Assembly (NCBI RefSeq): GCF_000819685.1
Contig: NZ_CDBR01000062.1
Location: 60,287-124,286, forward strand
Reading direction: 5' to 3'
DNA: 64,000 nt
Source: Aeromonas allosaccharophila
GTDB taxonomy: Bacteria > Pseudomonadota > Gammaproteobacteria > Enterobacterales > Aeromonadaceae
The notes under the pieces are model-generated. The model saw nothing but the letters and a program-made list of their open reading frames with translations, searched no databases and was not told the DNA's origin. The number at the start of each line of letters is the position of its first letter. The first letter of the stretch is position 1. Positions 1 to 9,837 of this stretch are shown here, piece by piece. Made by a program: the position numbers and the translations under genes.

Positions 1-775
1 AGAGGTGATAGCGAGCCAGCAGCTGCTGATAGGCGGGCGTCTGCTTGAATGCTTTGAGCGCGGAGGAGAACTGGATGGCCAGCTGATCGTGGCCAGGCTT
101 GCGGGTAAAACCCAGGAAGTTGCGGTTGTCGTCGGTCAACAGGCGGCTACCATTGAGCACCTGATCCTGCAGCCCCTGAGTGCGCAGCAGATACCGACCG
201 ACCCGTTCGTTGAGCACCACCCCGTCCAGCCTGCCAGCCATCATCAGGTGCAACTGCTTGATCATGTTGCCATCGCCGGTCATGGCAACCCGGATGACCC
301 CCTTATCGGCCAGAAAATCAGGGCTGTAGGCATAGTCGGCCTGAACGCCGATCCGCAGCCCCTTGAGGTCGGAGAGTTGCTCGAATTTCACCGGGCGATC
401 CGCCGGATAGAAGAGCACCTCGCCGCTGAGAGATAGCGGCTCTTCGGGATAGTGGAGCCACTGCTGGCGAGCCTCGATATAGAAGACATCGAGTACCGCA
501 TCCCCTTGCTTGAGACGGGCCTGCTGCAATACCCGCTTCCAGGGCAGTACCCTCACCTCGGTGCGATAGCCCAGTTGCAGCAACACGGCGCGGGCCAGCT
601 CGAGATCGGCCCCCACCAGCTCGCCATTGTCACTGCGCATCACATAGGGAGGCCACAGCTCGGTCAGTATGGTCAGGGTCGGGGGCTCGTCTGCCAGCGC
701 GCTGCAGCCCAACACCAGCGAGACCAACAGCCAACCGCCTTGCCACCCCCGTCGCCACATCCGCTGCCAATCCAT
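1..775 (-). CDS. Periplasmic solute-binding protein, family 3 (partial, C-terminus beyond window)
   Basis: The minus-strand frame stays open from the left edge to an ATG at 775, giving about 258 residues without a stop. The N-terminus has basic residues, then a hydrophobic stretch ending ALADEP, which looks like an exported signal peptide. The mature part starts LTILTELWPPYV and continues with GADLELARAVL and a GLRIGVQADYAY segment, the pattern of amino-acid-type SBP_bac_3 proteins. An ATG at 775 has GGAG eight bases upstream; the in-frame ATG at 781 sits too close. Family length is about 250-270 residues, so only the tail is missing. No permease is visible, so it may be an orphan binding protein. 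Substrate unknown. Confidence 0.75.
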   Translation of the reverse strand, partial: MDWQRMWRRGWQGGWLLVSLVLGCSALADEPPTLTILTELWPPYVMRSDNGELVGADLELARAVLLQLGYRTEVRVLPWKRVLQQARLKQGDAVLDVFYIEARQQWLHYPEEPLSLSGEVLFYPADRPVKFEQLSDLKGLRIGVQADYAYSPDFLADKGVIRVAMTGDGNMIKQLHLMMAGRLDGVVLNERVGRYLLRTQGLQDQVLNGSRLLTDDNRNFLGFTRKPGHDQLAIQFSSALKAFKQTPAYQQLLARYHL

Positions 776-830
776 GGGCATATCTCCATACCGCCATGGT
801 TTGAGAGTATACAATCCGGGGGTAATAAAA

Positions 831-850
831 AAGGAGGCCGAAGCCTCCTT
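831..850 (-). terminator. Rho-independent terminator of pntAB
   Basis: An 8-bp stem (AAGGAGGC/GCCTCCTT) with a UUCG loop on the minus strand is followed by TTTTTT. It lies just past the pntB stop. Confidence 0.85.
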
Positions 851-873
851 GTTATGCGATACCTGACAGACAC

Positions 874-2358
874 TTACAGTGCTTTGAGGATCGCCTCGAC
901 GCTGGCCTTGGCATCGCCAAACAGCATCTGGGTATTCTCTTTGAAGAACAGCGGGTTCTGGACACCGGCGTAGCCAGTGTTCATGGAGCGCTTGAAGCCG
1001 ATGACGTTCTGCGCTTTCCACACTTCCAGTACCGGCATCCCGGCGATCGGGCTGCCCGGATCTTCCATCGCGGCCGGGTTGACGGTGTCGTTGGCACCAA
1101 TCACCAGCACGGTGTCGGTATCGGCGAAGTCGTCGTTGATCTCGTCCATTTCCAGCACGATGTCATACGGGACTTTCGCTTCAGCCAGCAGCACGTTCAT
1201 GTGGCCTGGCAGACGACCGGCAACCGGGTGGATACCGAAGCGCACCTTGACGCCGCGATCACGCAGCTTCTGGGTGATTTCAGCCACCGGATACTGGGCC
1301 TGTGCCACCGCCATGCCGTAGCCTGGGGTGATGATGACGGAGCTGGAGTTCTTCAGCAGGTCAGCCACTTCCTCGGCGCTGGTTTCGCGGTATTCGCCCA
1401 TCTCCTGATCAGCCGTGGAGGCCACGCCATCGGAGCCGAAGCCACCGGCGATCACCGAGATGAAGGAGCGGTTCATCGCCTTGCACATGATGTAAGAGAG
1501 GATCGCACCGGAGGAACCCACCAGCGCACCCACCACGATCAGCAGGTCGTTGGAGAGCATGAAGCCCGCCGCCGCTGCCGCCCAACCGGAGTAGGAGTTG
1601 AGCATGGAGACCACCACCGGCATGTCGGCGCCACCTATGCTGGCCACCAGATGCCAGCCAAAGGCGAAGGCGATCAGGGTCATCACCAGCAGAGCGAAGG
1701 TAGAGCCGCCCGCGTTGACGAAGTAGACCATCAGCGCCAGAGAGGCGACCACAGCCAGCAGGTTCAACTTGTGGCGGTGCGGCAGCATCAGCGGCTTGGA
1801 GGAGATCAGACCTCGCAATTTGCCGAAGGCAACCACGGAACCGGTGAAGGTCACGGCACCGATGAAGACGCCCAGGAAGATTTCGACCAGGTGGATGTTC
1901 AGCATGGCGCCGGTGAGGTGCTCGACCTGGGCGACGCTGGCCGCCTGTTCGAACGCCGCACGAGCGGCTGCCAGAGTCGCATCCAGGTTGGAACCAACGG
2001 AGACGACTACCTCAGCAGGAGCAGACGGGTGCAGATCGATGAAGCTGTTGAAGCCCACCAGCACTGCCGCCATACCCACGAAGCTGTGCAGCACGGCCAC
2101 CAGCTCGGGCATCTCGGTCATCTCGACCTTGAGCGCCAGACGCACGCCGATGGCACCGCCGATCACCATGGCCAGGATGATCCAGTGAACGCCACTGGTC
2201 TCCGGGTTGAATACGGTGGCGAGCAGGGCGATAGCCATACCCGCGATACCGAACAGGTTGCCATGCTTGGCCGTTTCTTGCTTCGACAGTCCCGCGAGAC
2301 TGAGGATGAAGAGCACGGCGGCAACGATATAGGATGCTGTTACCAGTCCTTGAGACAC
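874..2358 (-). CDS. pntB: NAD(P) transhydrogenase subunit beta
   Basis: Beta subunit of the proton-translocating transhydrogenase of the inner membrane, which reduces NADP+ with NADH using proton-motive force. It has an N-terminal bundle of membrane helices and a C-terminal NADP-binding domain ([43 protein letters not shown]). It starts with GTG at 2358, preceded by AGGGGG, 11 bp after pntA, so the two are one operon. The protein is 494 residues, whereas E. coli PntB is 462. The extra length is an alanine-rich segment at about residues 111-152, between two membrane helices. The rest aligns closely with the enterobacterial protein from memory. Confidence 0.96.
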   Translation of the reverse strand: MSQGLVTASYIVAAVLFILSLAGLSKQETAKHGNLFGIAGMAIALLATVFNPETSGVHWIILAMVIGGAIGVRLALKVEMTEMPELVAVLHSFVGMAAVLVGFNSFIDLHPSAPAEVVVSVGSNLDATLAAARAAFEQAASVAQVEHLTGAMLNIHLVEIFLGVFIGAVTFTGSVVAFGKLRGLISSKPLMLPHRHKLNLLAVVASLALMVYFVNAGGSTFALLVMTLIAFAFGWHLVASIGGADMPVVVSMLNSYSGWAAAAAGFMLSNDLLIVVGALVGSSGAILSYIMCKAMNRSFISVIAGGFGSDGVASTADQEMGEYRETSAEEVADLLKNSSSVIITPGYGMAVAQAQYPVAEITQKLRDRGVKVRFGIHPVAGRLPGHMNVLLAEAKVPYDIVLEMDEINDDFADTDTVLVIGANDTVNPAAMEDPGSPIAGMPVLEVWKAQNVIGFKRSMNTGYAGVQNPLFFKENTQMLFGDAKASVEAILKAL

Positions 2359-2369
2359 GTTAAACCCCC

Positions 2370-3896
2370 TTAATCCTTACGGAACATCTTCAGCATGCGC
2401 TGAGTGACGGTGAAACCGCCGAAGATGTTGATACTGGCAATCAGCACGGCGACGAACGCCAGCGCGGTGACCAGGGTCGACCCTTGCCCGATCTGCAGCA
2501 GGGCACCGACCACGATAATGCCGGAGATGGCATTGGTGACCGACATCAGCGGCGTATGCAGGGCGTGCGAAACGTTCCACACCACGTAGTAACCGACCAC
2601 ACAGGCCAGGATGAATACGGTGAAGTGGGAGAGGAAGGCAGCCGGGGCAACGGACGCAATCCAGCCGAAGGCGGCGATGCCGAGGGCACCGAACACGAAC
2701 TTCTTGTTGGAGGGCTTGGCCGCTTCTTTCTTGGCGGCCGGTTTGGCGGCAGCCGGTTTTTGCGGGGCGGCAGAGACGGAGATGGCGGGCGGCGGGAAGG
2801 TCACTTCACCGGCCTGGATCACCGTCATGTTGCGCTGAACCACGTCTTCGAAGTTGATGGCAACGTTGCCGTCCTTCTCCTTGCACATCAGCTTCATCAG
2901 GTTGACCAGGTTGGTACCGTAGAGCTGGGAGGATTGGGCAGGCAGACGACCCGGCAGATCGGTGTAACCGATCACCTTGACGCCGTTGGCGGTGACATGC
3001 AGTTCACCCGGCACTGTGTATTCGCAGTTACCACCAGCCTGAGCGGCCATGTCCACGATGACGGAGCCCGGCTTCATGCTGTCGACCATCTCTTTGGTGA
3101 TCAGCTTGGGAGCCGGCTTGCCCGGGATCAGAGCGGTGGTGATGATGATGTCCACCTCTTTGGCCTGCTGGGCGAACAGCTCCATCTCGGCCTTGATGAA
3201 CTCTTCGCTCATCACCTTGGCATAACCATCGCTGGATGCGCCGTCTTCGCCACCGAAGTCCAGTTTGAGGAATTCCCCACCCATGGATTCGATCTGCTCG
3301 GCCACTTCCAGACGGGTATCGAACGCACGCACGATGGCACCGAGGGAACCGGCCGTACCGATGGCGGCCAGACCGGCGACACCGGCACCGATCACCAACA
3401 CCTTGGCAGGCGGCACTTTACCGGCTGCGGTGATTTGACCGGTGAAGAAGCGACCGAACTGGTGCGCAGCTTCAACCACGGCGCGATAGCCACCGATGTT
3501 GGCCATGGAGGAGAGGGCATCGAGGGACTGGGCACGGGAGATCCGCGGCACCATATCCATCGCCATCACATTGATGTTGCGCTCGGACAGCTTCTTGACC
3601 AGCTCAGGGTTCTGGGCAGGCCAAATGAAGCTCACCAGAGTGGCACCATCTTTAATTTGTGCGATCTCGGCATCGGTCGGCGCATTGACCTTGAAGATAA
3701 GGTCGGCTTGCCAGACATTCGGCACCACGCTGGCACCGGCAGCCTCGAAGGCGGCATCATCGAAGCTGGCCAACTGGCCTGCGCCGGACTCGATGGCGAC
3801 CTCGAAGCCGAGCTTTTTCAGCTGCTCGACGGTAGCCGGGGTCGCTGCGACCCGGGTCTCACCGGCGAGACTCTCTCTCGGTATTCCAATCTGCAT
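2370..3896 (-). CDS. pntA: NAD(P) transhydrogenase subunit alpha
   Basis: Alpha subunit of transhydrogenase, carrying the NAD(H)-binding domain ([21 protein letters not shown], about residues 170-190) and, after an Ala/Lys/Pro-rich linker, C-terminal membrane helices ending [17 protein letters not shown] chose the ATG at 3896 (MQIGIPRE), which has AGGG seven bases upstream and matches the E. coli start; an in-frame ATG at 3923 would add nine residues without family support. Length is then 508 residues against 510 in E. coli. First gene of pntAB. Confidence 0.96.
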   Translation of the reverse strand: MQIGIPRESLAGETRVAATPATVEQLKKLGFEVAIESGAGQLASFDDAAFEAAGASVVPNVWQADLIFKVNAPTDAEIAQIKDGATLVSFIWPAQNPELVKKLSERNINVMAMDMVPRISRAQSLDALSSMANIGGYRAVVEAAHQFGRFFTGQITAAGKVPPAKVLVIGAGVAGLAAIGTAGSLGAIVRAFDTRLEVAEQIESMGGEFLKLDFGGEDGASSDGYAKVMSEEFIKAEMELFAQQAKEVDIIITTALIPGKPAPKLITKEMVDSMKPGSVIVDMAAQAGGNCEYTVPGELHVTANGVKVIGYTDLPGRLPAQSSQLYGTNLVNLMKLMCKEKDGNVAINFEDVVQRNMTVIQAGEVTFPPPAISVSAAPQKPAAAKPAAKKEAAKPSNKKFVFGALGIAAFGWIASVAPAAFLSHFTVFILACVVGYYVVWNVSHALHTPLMSVTNAISGIIVVGALLQIGQGSTLVTALAFVAVLIASINIFGGFTVTQRMLKMFRKD

Positions 3897-4322
3897 GACT
3901 ATTCCCTGATGGTTAATAAACAATCGCTGCCCAGTGTCTCACTTCTGACGAAACAAGACATGACCAAAGTGCAGGTCCAGGGCTCTTTGTTATGAAAATC
4001 AGTAGGCTTTACCTCAACCTCCTGTCATGGTCAGGCCCCCGCTTTTCAGGCGCGAAGGTGATTAGTATCAAATTTTGGAGTTTTATTACAACCGCAGTCC
4101 CGACGGCACTCGTACAGAATTCAGCCCATCCCTGGCTACGATTAAAAAAAACAAACCAAATTAGAGGCTTATACCAGTAAAAACGGCTGAAAAAAGTGAT
4201 CCAACCAGTCAAAAAAAATGTTTTACCGGCCCTCTATCTTAGCGTTTTTTGTTCTTACGAAATCCGCTTTCGTCTCACTTCTCGCAGCGAAACGCCGAAA
4301 AGTAACATTTTCCCAACAAAAG
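3897..4322. other. Intergenic region upstream of pntA
   Basis: About 430 bp, A/T-rich compared with its flanks, containing the pntAB promoter region. I see no convincing ORF, RNA gene or known operator. Apparent ORFs lack ribosome-binding sites and family resemblance. Confidence 0.5.
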
Positions 4323-4361
4323 CGGGGCCACTCAGCCGCCAGATGGCGGGAGAGGGCCCCG
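4323..4361 (-). terminator. Hairpin terminator downstream of yqhD
   Basis: A two-part hairpin: outer arms CGGGGCC/GGCCCCG and inner CCGCC/GGCGG, followed on the minus strand by CTTTTGTT. It lies about 40 bp past the yqhD stop. Confidence 0.65.
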
Positions 4362-4403
4362 ACAATTCAATCGTTTCGCCCGTGTGGCGCCGATTGGCGG
4401 CCC

Positions 4404-5567
4404 TTACCAGGCCGCTTCATAAATATGCTGGCTCTGCACCAGATCGATATCGCTGTGCTCGCCCAGACGGGTCATGCCGTGCTCACCCAACTTGCCGATC
4501 AGGGTATCGATACCGAGATCTTTGAGGCCGTAGTCACGCAAGCGGGTCTTGACCCCCATCCGCTCGAAGAAGTCGCGGGTCGCAGCGATGGCATCGTCGA
4601 TGCGCTCCGCTTCGCTGCCGTTGCGCAGACCCCACACCCGCTCTGCGTATTGCAGCAGCTTGGCATGCTTCTGTTTGCGCTTGGCCTGCAACAGGGCGGG
4701 CAGTACCGCCGCCAGGGTCTGGGCGTGGTCGAGGCCATGCAGGGCAGTCAGCTCGTGACCCAGCATGTGGGTGGCCCAATCCTGCGGCACACCGGCACCG
4801 ATCAGACCGTTCAGCGCCATGGTGGCACTCCACATGATGTTGGCGCGCACCTCGTAGTTGTGCGGCTCGGCCAGCGCCTTGGGACCCTCTTCGATCAGGG
4901 TCAGCAGCAAGCCTTCGGCGAAGCGATCCTGCACCTTGGCATTGACCGGATAGGTGAGGTACTGCTCCACGGTATGGACGAAAGCATCCACCACTCCGTT
5001 CGCCACCTGACGCTCGGGCAGGGTGTAGGTGAGCACCGGATCCAGCACGGCGAAGCGCGGCATCACGAACGGCGAGAAGAAGTGCACCTTGTCGCCACTG
5101 CTGCGACGGGTGATGACGGCGCCCATGTTCATTTCGGAACCGGTCGCCGGCAGGGTCAGCACCGAACCGAGCGGGATGGCGGAGCGCACTTCGCTGCCGA
5201 CGGTCTCGAGAATGTGCCAGGGCTCTTTGGCCAGATCGTAATGTGCAGCAGCGGCGATAAACTTGGTGCCATCGAGCACGGAGCCGCCGCCGACGGCGAG
5301 CAGGAAGTCGACCCGCTCGGCACGGGCCAGCTCCACGGCGCCCATCAGGGTCTCGTAGGCCGGGTTCGGCTCGATGCCGCCAAATTCAAACAGGGTCATG
5401 CCAGCCAGTTCGCTGCGGATCTGCTCCAGCAGGCCGCTGCGTATCACGCTGCCGCCGCCGTAGGTGATCATGACGCGGGCATCGCTCGGGAGCTGCTCGC
5501 GCAGCTGGGCGATCTGCCCTTGGCCAAACAGGATTTTGGTCGGGGTATGGAGCGTAAAGTTGTTCAT
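4404..5567 (-). CDS. yqhD: NADPH-dependent aldehyde reductase (iron/zinc alcohol dehydrogenase family)
   Basis: YqhD-type group III alcohol dehydrogenase, a cytosolic NADPH-dependent scavenger of short-chain and reactive aldehydes. The GGGS segments (residues 37-40 and 93-96) are the dinucleotide site. The metal ligands known in E. coli YqhD are present at the same numbers: Asp194, His198, His267, His281. The start at 5567 (MNNFTLHTPT) has AAGG eight bases upstream and gives 387 residues, the E. coli length; upstream in-frame ATGs are too close to that site or unsupported. It is divergent from an AraC regulator that matches yqhC, which activates yqhD in E. coli. Confidence 0.95.
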   Translation of the reverse strand: MNNFTLHTPTKILFGQGQIAQLREQLPSDARVMITYGGGSVIRSGLLEQIRSELAGMTLFEFGGIEPNPAYETLMGAVELARAERVDFLLAVGGGSVLDGTKFIAAAAHYDLAKEPWHILETVGSEVRSAIPLGSVLTLPATGSEMNMGAVITRRSSGDKVHFFSPFVMPRFAVLDPVLTYTLPERQVANGVVDAFVHTVEQYLTYPVNAKVQDRFAEGLLLTLIEEGPKALAEPHNYEVRANIMWSATMALNGLIGAGVPQDWATHMLGHELTALHGLDHAQTLAAVLPALLQAKRKQKHAKLLQYAERVWGLRNGSEAERIDDAIAATRDFFERMGVKTRLRDYGLKDLGIDTLIGKLGEHGMTRLGEHSDIDLVQSQHIYEAAW

Positions 5568-5724
5568 CGACATTGCCTTCTTCTGATAGTGAGGGCGGCC
5601 AGGCCGCGAAATCATGATTGCATTTTTCTCCAGAACCACCCTACCATCAAGACAACATCCTGCTTTATTCTTGCCTATTTCTACAAAGCAGCGAAAACCG
5701 GAACAGTCGAATCAAAGAGCGCCC

Positions 5725-6627
5725 ATGCCAAACCGTTACAGCGACCTCGCCGCCAGAGTGACCCGCCACGTCACCGCCCCCGGCATCACCCCCTCCCCGG
5801 TGGAGCAGGTGAATTTCATCTATACCACCGAGTACCACGGTCGTACCCCGGTGCTCTACCAGCCGCGGATGATCGTGATCCTGCAGGGGCACAAGGTGGG
5901 TTATCTGGCGGATCAGGTGTTTCGCTACGATCCCAACCACTACCTGCTGATGACCTTGCCGCTGCCCTGCGAGTGCGAGTGCTTCGCCTCCCCCGAGCAA
6001 CCGCTGATCGGTTTTACCATCGAGATCAACATGGTCACCCTGCAAGAGCTGCTGCTGGAGCTGGGCGACGCCCTGCCCGCCCCCGCTCCGCAGAAGAGCG
6101 GCGTCCACTCGGTGCCCCTGTCGGAGGCGATGTTCTGCGCCGCCGAGCGGCTGATCGATCTGATGGATAACCCGCTGCACGCCAAGGTGCTGGGGCCGCA
6201 GACGGTGCGCGAGATGCTGTTCCACGCCCTCACCGAGGGGGGTGGCCCGGCGCTGCAGGCGCTCGCCAATCGCCACAACCATGTGGGCCAGATCGCCCGG
6301 GTGCTGCGTATGATAGAGTCCCGTTATGCCGACAACCTCACCATGGAGGAGCTGGCGCGGGAGGTGAACATGAGCGTTTCCGCCTTTCACCACCACTTCA
6401 AGGCGGTCACCGCCACCTCGCCGTTGCAGTACATCAAGTCGTTTAGGCTGCACAAGGCGCGGATGATGATGCTGCACGACGGCATCAAGGCGGGCACCGC
6501 GGCGGCCAGAGTCGGTTACGAAAGCAACTCCCAGTTCAGCCGGGAGTACAAGCGCTTCTTCGGCAGCACGCCGACGGATCAGGCCTCCCGCTTCCGGGAT
6601 GGCCAACTGCGCATCATCGAGGGATAA
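5725..6627 (+). CDS. yqhC: AraC-family transcriptional activator, YqhC-like
   Basis: About 300 residues. The N-terminal AraC_N cupin-like domain (residues about 20-180; PRMIVILQGHKVGYL) is followed by a C-terminal AraC/XylS double helix-turn-helix (ADNLTMEELAREVNMSVSAFHHHFK and SNSQFSREYKRFFG). I chose ATG 5725 (MPNRYSDLA) rather than the upstream in-frame ATG at 5614, because the longer version overlaps the yqhD start and lacks family support. The divergent layout with yqhD, 157 bp apart, suggests it activates yqhD in response to aldehydes, as in E. coli. Cysteines in LPCECECFAS (about residues 76-80) could be the aldehyde-sensing residues (inference). Confidence 0.9.
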   Translation: MPNRYSDLAARVTRHVTAPGITPSPVEQVNFIYTTEYHGRTPVLYQPRMIVILQGHKVGYLADQVFRYDPNHYLLMTLPLPCECECFASPEQPLIGFTIEINMVTLQELLLELGDALPAPAPQKSGVHSVPLSEAMFCAAERLIDLMDNPLHAKVLGPQTVREMLFHALTEGGGPALQALANRHNHVGQIARVLRMIESRYADNLTMEELAREVNMSVSAFHHHFKAVTATSPLQYIKSFRLHKARMMMLHDGIKAGTAAARVGYESNSQFSREYKRFFGSTPTDQASRFRDGQLRIIEG

Positions 6628-6644
6628 CAAGAGAGGGATTACTT

Positions 6645-7157
6645 ATGCGTTCACTGCTTTGCCTGTTCACCGCTTTGCTGCTGACGGCCTGTACCGGGAT
6701 TGCCGACGGCATCCGCCCCGTTACCGGCTTCCAGCTCGATCGCTACCTCGGCACCTGGTACGAAATTGCCCGCCTCGACCACAGCTTCGAGCGGGGGCTG
6801 GAGCAGGTGAGTGCCAGCTACAGCCTGCGGGATGATGGCGGCGTCAAGGTGCTCAACCGCGGCAAGCAGAGCGATGGCAGCTGGCGCGAAGCCGAGGGCA
6901 AGGCCTACTTCGTCGGCAACCCTGACGAGGCGCGGCTCAAGGTGAGCTTCTTCGGCCCCTTCTACGGCGGCTACAACGTCATCGACCTCGACCCCGACTA
7001 CCAGATCTCGCTGGTGACCAGCTACAACCACGACTACCTCTGGATCCTCTCCCGCTCCCCCAATCCGCCCAAGGAGAAGGTGGACGCGCTGATCGCCAAG
7101 GCCAGGGGGCTGGGCTTTGCCACCGACCAGCTGATTTGGGTCAAGCAGACCCCCTGA
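6645..7157 (+). CDS. blc: Outer-membrane lipoprotein lipocalin Blc
   Basis: A 170-residue bacterial lipocalin. The signal peptide ends in a lipobox LLTAC, so Cys16 is the predicted lipidated residue. The lipocalin signature GTWYEIARLDHSFERGL follows, with the later block YQISLVTSYNHDYLWILSR. Family members bind fatty acids or lysophospholipids at the inner face of the outer membrane. It follows the AraC gene by 17 bp on the same strand and may be cotranscribed. A GC-rich hairpin follows the stop. Confidence 0.93.
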   Translation: MRSLLCLFTALLLTACTGIADGIRPVTGFQLDRYLGTWYEIARLDHSFERGLEQVSASYSLRDDGGVKVLNRGKQSDGSWREAEGKAYFVGNPDEARLKVSFFGPFYGGYNVIDLDPDYQISLVTSYNHDYLWILSRSPNPPKEKVDALIAKARGLGFATDQLIWVKQTP

Positions 7158-7164
7158 GCCTTCA

Positions 7165-7189
7165 GCGGTGGCGACCCCTTCGCCACCGC
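7165..7189 (+). terminator. Hairpin after blc
   Basis: A perfect 9-bp stem (GCGGTGGCG/CGCCACCGC, loop of 7) eight bases past the blc stop. There is no T-run, so termination may be weak. Confidence 0.5.
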
Positions 7190-7556
7190 ACTCACCTGCC
7201 CGCCATATTTTCCTGCCTCCGGTCTCCAGCCACCTTTTCCGCCAAATATATAGACGGCATGTTGCATACATATTACCAAGCAGAATGATCGGTTATTTAT
7301 CAGGCAGCTGAACTGCCACGCAGGTATCGCTGAAATATATCTGGGAAATCATGATGAATAATCAGCATTGATGCACATTGGCACCGTGATAACAGGACTC
7401 ACCGTTTACCAACGAACGATAAATCAGCAAAAATGTGGTGCCATCCGCCATGCATCTCCTCGCAAACGCTTAATTGTTGCCATCCCTGTCTGCAGATGAT
7501 AAACAACTCCATCATCAAAAATTACACATAAATATTCACTTGAACGAGGTGGTTAA
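7190..7556. other. Upstream region of the DUF969-DUF979-pcp operon
   Basis: About 370 bp, A/T-rich, without a credible ORF. It must hold the operon promoter. A short inverted repeat GATGAT/ATCATC lies at about 7495-7516, but I cannot name a regulator. Confidence 0.4.
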
Positions 7557-8252
7557 TTGGAATGGATTAAATTGAGTGGCATCCTCATTATTTTGTTAGG
7601 ATTTTATTTCAAACTCGATACTCTGGCCGTCGTGCTGGTCGCTGCCGTTACCACGGCACTGGTCTCCGGTCTCTCCATGACCGATTGCCTCTCCCTGCTG
7701 GGTGAAGCCTTCGTCTCCAACCGCATGGTGACGCTGTTTCTGCTGACCCTGCCGATGATCGGCATCTGCGAACGCTACGGCCTGAAACAGCAGGCGGTCA
7801 CCCTGATAGAGCGGATCAAAAAGCTCACTCCGGGCAAGTTCATGACCCTCTATATGTTTATCCGCGAGCTGGCCGGTCTCTTCTCGGTGCGGGTACAGGG
7901 TCATACCCAGTTTATTCGTCCGCTGGTCAACCCGATGACGCAGGCAGCCGCCAGCAAGGTGCACGGGAAATTAAGCGAAGAGGACGAGGAATATATCAAG
8001 GCGCGGGTTTCGGCCACCGAAAACTACGGCAACTTCTTTGCCCAAAATACCTTTGTCGCCTCCGCCGGGGTATTGCTGATTGTCGGCACGTTCGAGTCGC
8101 TGGGATATAACGTCTCCGCCGTCGATATTGCCAAGGCCTCCATGCCGATTGCCATCATTACCCTGTTTATGGTCGCCGCCTCCAATATGTGGTTTGACCG
8201 TCAGATGGCCAAGAAATATGCATCTGGCAGCAGCAAGGGAGGTCAACAGTAA
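7557..8252 (+). CDS. DUF969 integral membrane protein
   Basis: A 231-residue hydrophobic protein with several predicted membrane helices at both ends and a conserved central part (RELAGLFSVRVQGHTQFIRPLVNPM). This matches the DUF969 family as I know it; function is not established. It starts with TTG at 7557, preceded by GAGGTGG; there is no in-frame ATG near. Its stop overlaps the next ATG by one base (TAATG), so the two are translationally coupled. DUF969 and DUF979 proteins occur as pairs and probably form one transporter. Company with pcp and a gamma-glutamylcyclotransferase suggests a pyroglutamate-related substrate (inference). Confidence 0.85.
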   Translation: MEWIKLSGILIILLGFYFKLDTLAVVLVAAVTTALVSGLSMTDCLSLLGEAFVSNRMVTLFLLTLPMIGICERYGLKQQAVTLIERIKKLTPGKFMTLYMFIRELAGLFSVRVQGHTQFIRPLVNPMTQAAASKVHGKLSEEDEEYIKARVSATENYGNFFAQNTFVASAGVLLIVGTFESLGYNVSAVDIAKASMPIAIITLFMVAASNMWFDRQMAKKYASGSSKGGQQ

Positions 8253-9175
8253 TGGCTGCACTGATCCCCAATATGCTCGAATTCTTCTATGTGCTGATCG
8301 GCGTCATCCTGTTCAGCAGCGCCTGGCGCGTCCTGCGTGATACCAACCACCCGGCCCGAGTCGGCACCGCTCTGTTCTGGACCATCCTCGGGGTGCTGTT
8401 CGCCTTCGGCAGCTATATCCCCAACATAATCAACGGGATGCTGATCCTCGCCATGGGAGTCATTACCCTGCTCAAGCAGGTGAAGATCGGCAAGCTGGAG
8501 CAGGCGAGCGAGGAGGAGTCCCAGCGCCACGCCAACCGCATCGGCAACCGGATCTTCCTGCCCTGCGTGTTGCTGGCCCTGCTGGCGGTGGTGATCGCTC
8601 AGTTCACACCTCTCGGCGGTCAGGTCGGCATCGGCCTGGCGGCGGTGATCGCCTTCGTCATCACTGTGCTGCTGACTCGCGCCACCCCCTCCACCGTGGT
8701 GGGTGACTCGGACCGGATGATCCAGCAGGTCGGCATCACCGGCATCCTGCCCCAGTTGCTGGCCGCCCTCGGGGTGATCTTCAACACGTCCGGCGTCGGC
8801 GATGTCATCTCCCACGGGATCTCCACCGTGGTGCCGATGGGCAGCCCCTTCGTCGGGGTGGTGGCCTACTGCCTCGGCATGATGGTCTTCACCATGATCA
8901 TGGGCAACGCCTATGCCGCCTTCACCGTCATCACCGCCGGCATCGGCATCCCCTTCGTCATTGCCCAGGGCGGTGACCCGGTGGTGGCCGGTGCGCTGGC
9001 GATGACCGCCGGCTTCTGCGGCACCCTGATGACCCCCATGGCCGCCAACTTCAACGCCCTGCCCGCCGCCCTGCTGGAGATGAAGGATCTCAACAAGGTG
9101 ATCAAGGTGCAGGTGCCGATGGCGCTGACGCTGGTGCTGATCCATATCGCACTCATGTATTTCTGGGCATTCTGA
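8252..9175 (+). CDS. DUF979 integral membrane protein
   Basis: 307 residues with about 8-10 hydrophobic segments and Gly-rich re-entrant-like stretches ([22 protein letters not shown] and [19 protein letters not shown]), typical of permease-type carriers. It fits DUF979, the usual partner of DUF969. ATG 8252 overlaps the preceding stop, and pcp begins 17 bp downstream of its stop. Both families lack an assigned substrate. A two-subunit importer for pyroglutamate or pyroglutamyl peptides would fit the operon, but this is inference. Confidence 0.85.
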   Translation: MAALIPNMLEFFYVLIGVILFSSAWRVLRDTNHPARVGTALFWTILGVLFAFGSYIPNIINGMLILAMGVITLLKQVKIGKLEQASEEESQRHANRIGNRIFLPCVLLALLAVVIAQFTPLGGQVGIGLAAVIAFVITVLLTRATPSTVVGDSDRMIQQVGITGILPQLLAALGVIFNTSGVGDVISHGISTVVPMGSPFVGVVAYCLGMMVFTMIMGNAYAAFTVITAGIGIPFVIAQGGDPVVAGALAMTAGFCGTLMTPMAANFNALPAALLEMKDLNKVIKVQVPMALTLVLIHIALMYFWAF

Positions 9176-9192
9176 CCATTCGGGAGAAGATG

Positions 9193-9837
9193 ATGAAAGT
9201 ACTGATTACCGGTTTTGACCCCTTCGGCGGCGAGCCCATCAACCCGGCATGGGAGGCGGTCAAACGCCTGCCAGAGACCATTCTGGACGCCACCGTGATC
9301 AAGGCGCAGATCCCCACCGTCTTTGGCAAATCAGCCACCCTGCTGGCGGAGCTGATGCGCCAGCACCAGCCCGATGTGGTGATCAACGTCGGTCAGGCGG
9401 GCGGCCGCTTCGCCATTACCCCGGAGCGGGTCGCCATCAACCTCGACGATGCCCGCATCCCCGACAACGAGCAGCAGCAACCCATCGATGAAGTGATTCA
9501 GGCCGATGGCGCGCCGGCCTACTTCTCCCGTCTGCCCCTCAAGGGGATGGTGCAGCGCATCAAGGAGAACGGTATTCCGGCGGCGGTCTCCAACACTGCC
9601 GGCACCTTCGTATGCAACCACATCATGTACCAGCTGCACTACCTGATTGAGAAAGAGTTCCCGGCGGTGCGCGGCGGCTTTATTCACGTTCCCTACATCA
9701 CCGAGCAGGTAGCGGACAAGGTGAACCAGCCCTGCCTCGCCATGAGCGAGATTACCCGCGCGCTGGCGCTGGCCATCGAGGCGGTGGTGCTGCAGCAGGA
9801 TGGCGATATCAAAGTCGTGGGCGGCGAGATCTCATGA
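9193..9837 (+). CDS. pcp: Pyrrolidone-carboxylate peptidase (pyroglutamyl peptidase I)
   Basis: Cytosolic cysteine peptidase of family C15 that removes N-terminal pyroglutamate from peptides. The triad is visible: Glu in [18 protein letters not shown] (about residue 78), Cys in TFVCNH (about 141) and His in GGFIHVPY (about 165). There are two adjacent ATGs (9190 and 9193); GGGAG is six bases from the second, which I prefer. Length is 214 residues, normal for the family. The stop overlaps the next gene by four bases (ATGA). Confidence 0.95.
   Translation: MKVLITGFDPFGGEPINPAWEAVKRLPETILDATVIKAQIPTVFGKSATLLAELMRQHQPDVVINVGQAGGRFAITPERVAINLDDARIPDNEQQQPIDEVIQADGAPAYFSRLPLKGMVQRIKENGIPAAVSNTAGTFVCNHIMYQLHYLIEKEFPAVRGGFIHVPYITEQVADKVNQPCLAMSEITRALALAIEAVVLQQDGDIKVVGGEIS

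Noticed and set aside
5..973. Plus-strand ORFs over the left end
   Set aside because: They are antisense to the solute-binding protein and pntB genes, which have signal peptide, motifs and ribosome-binding sites.
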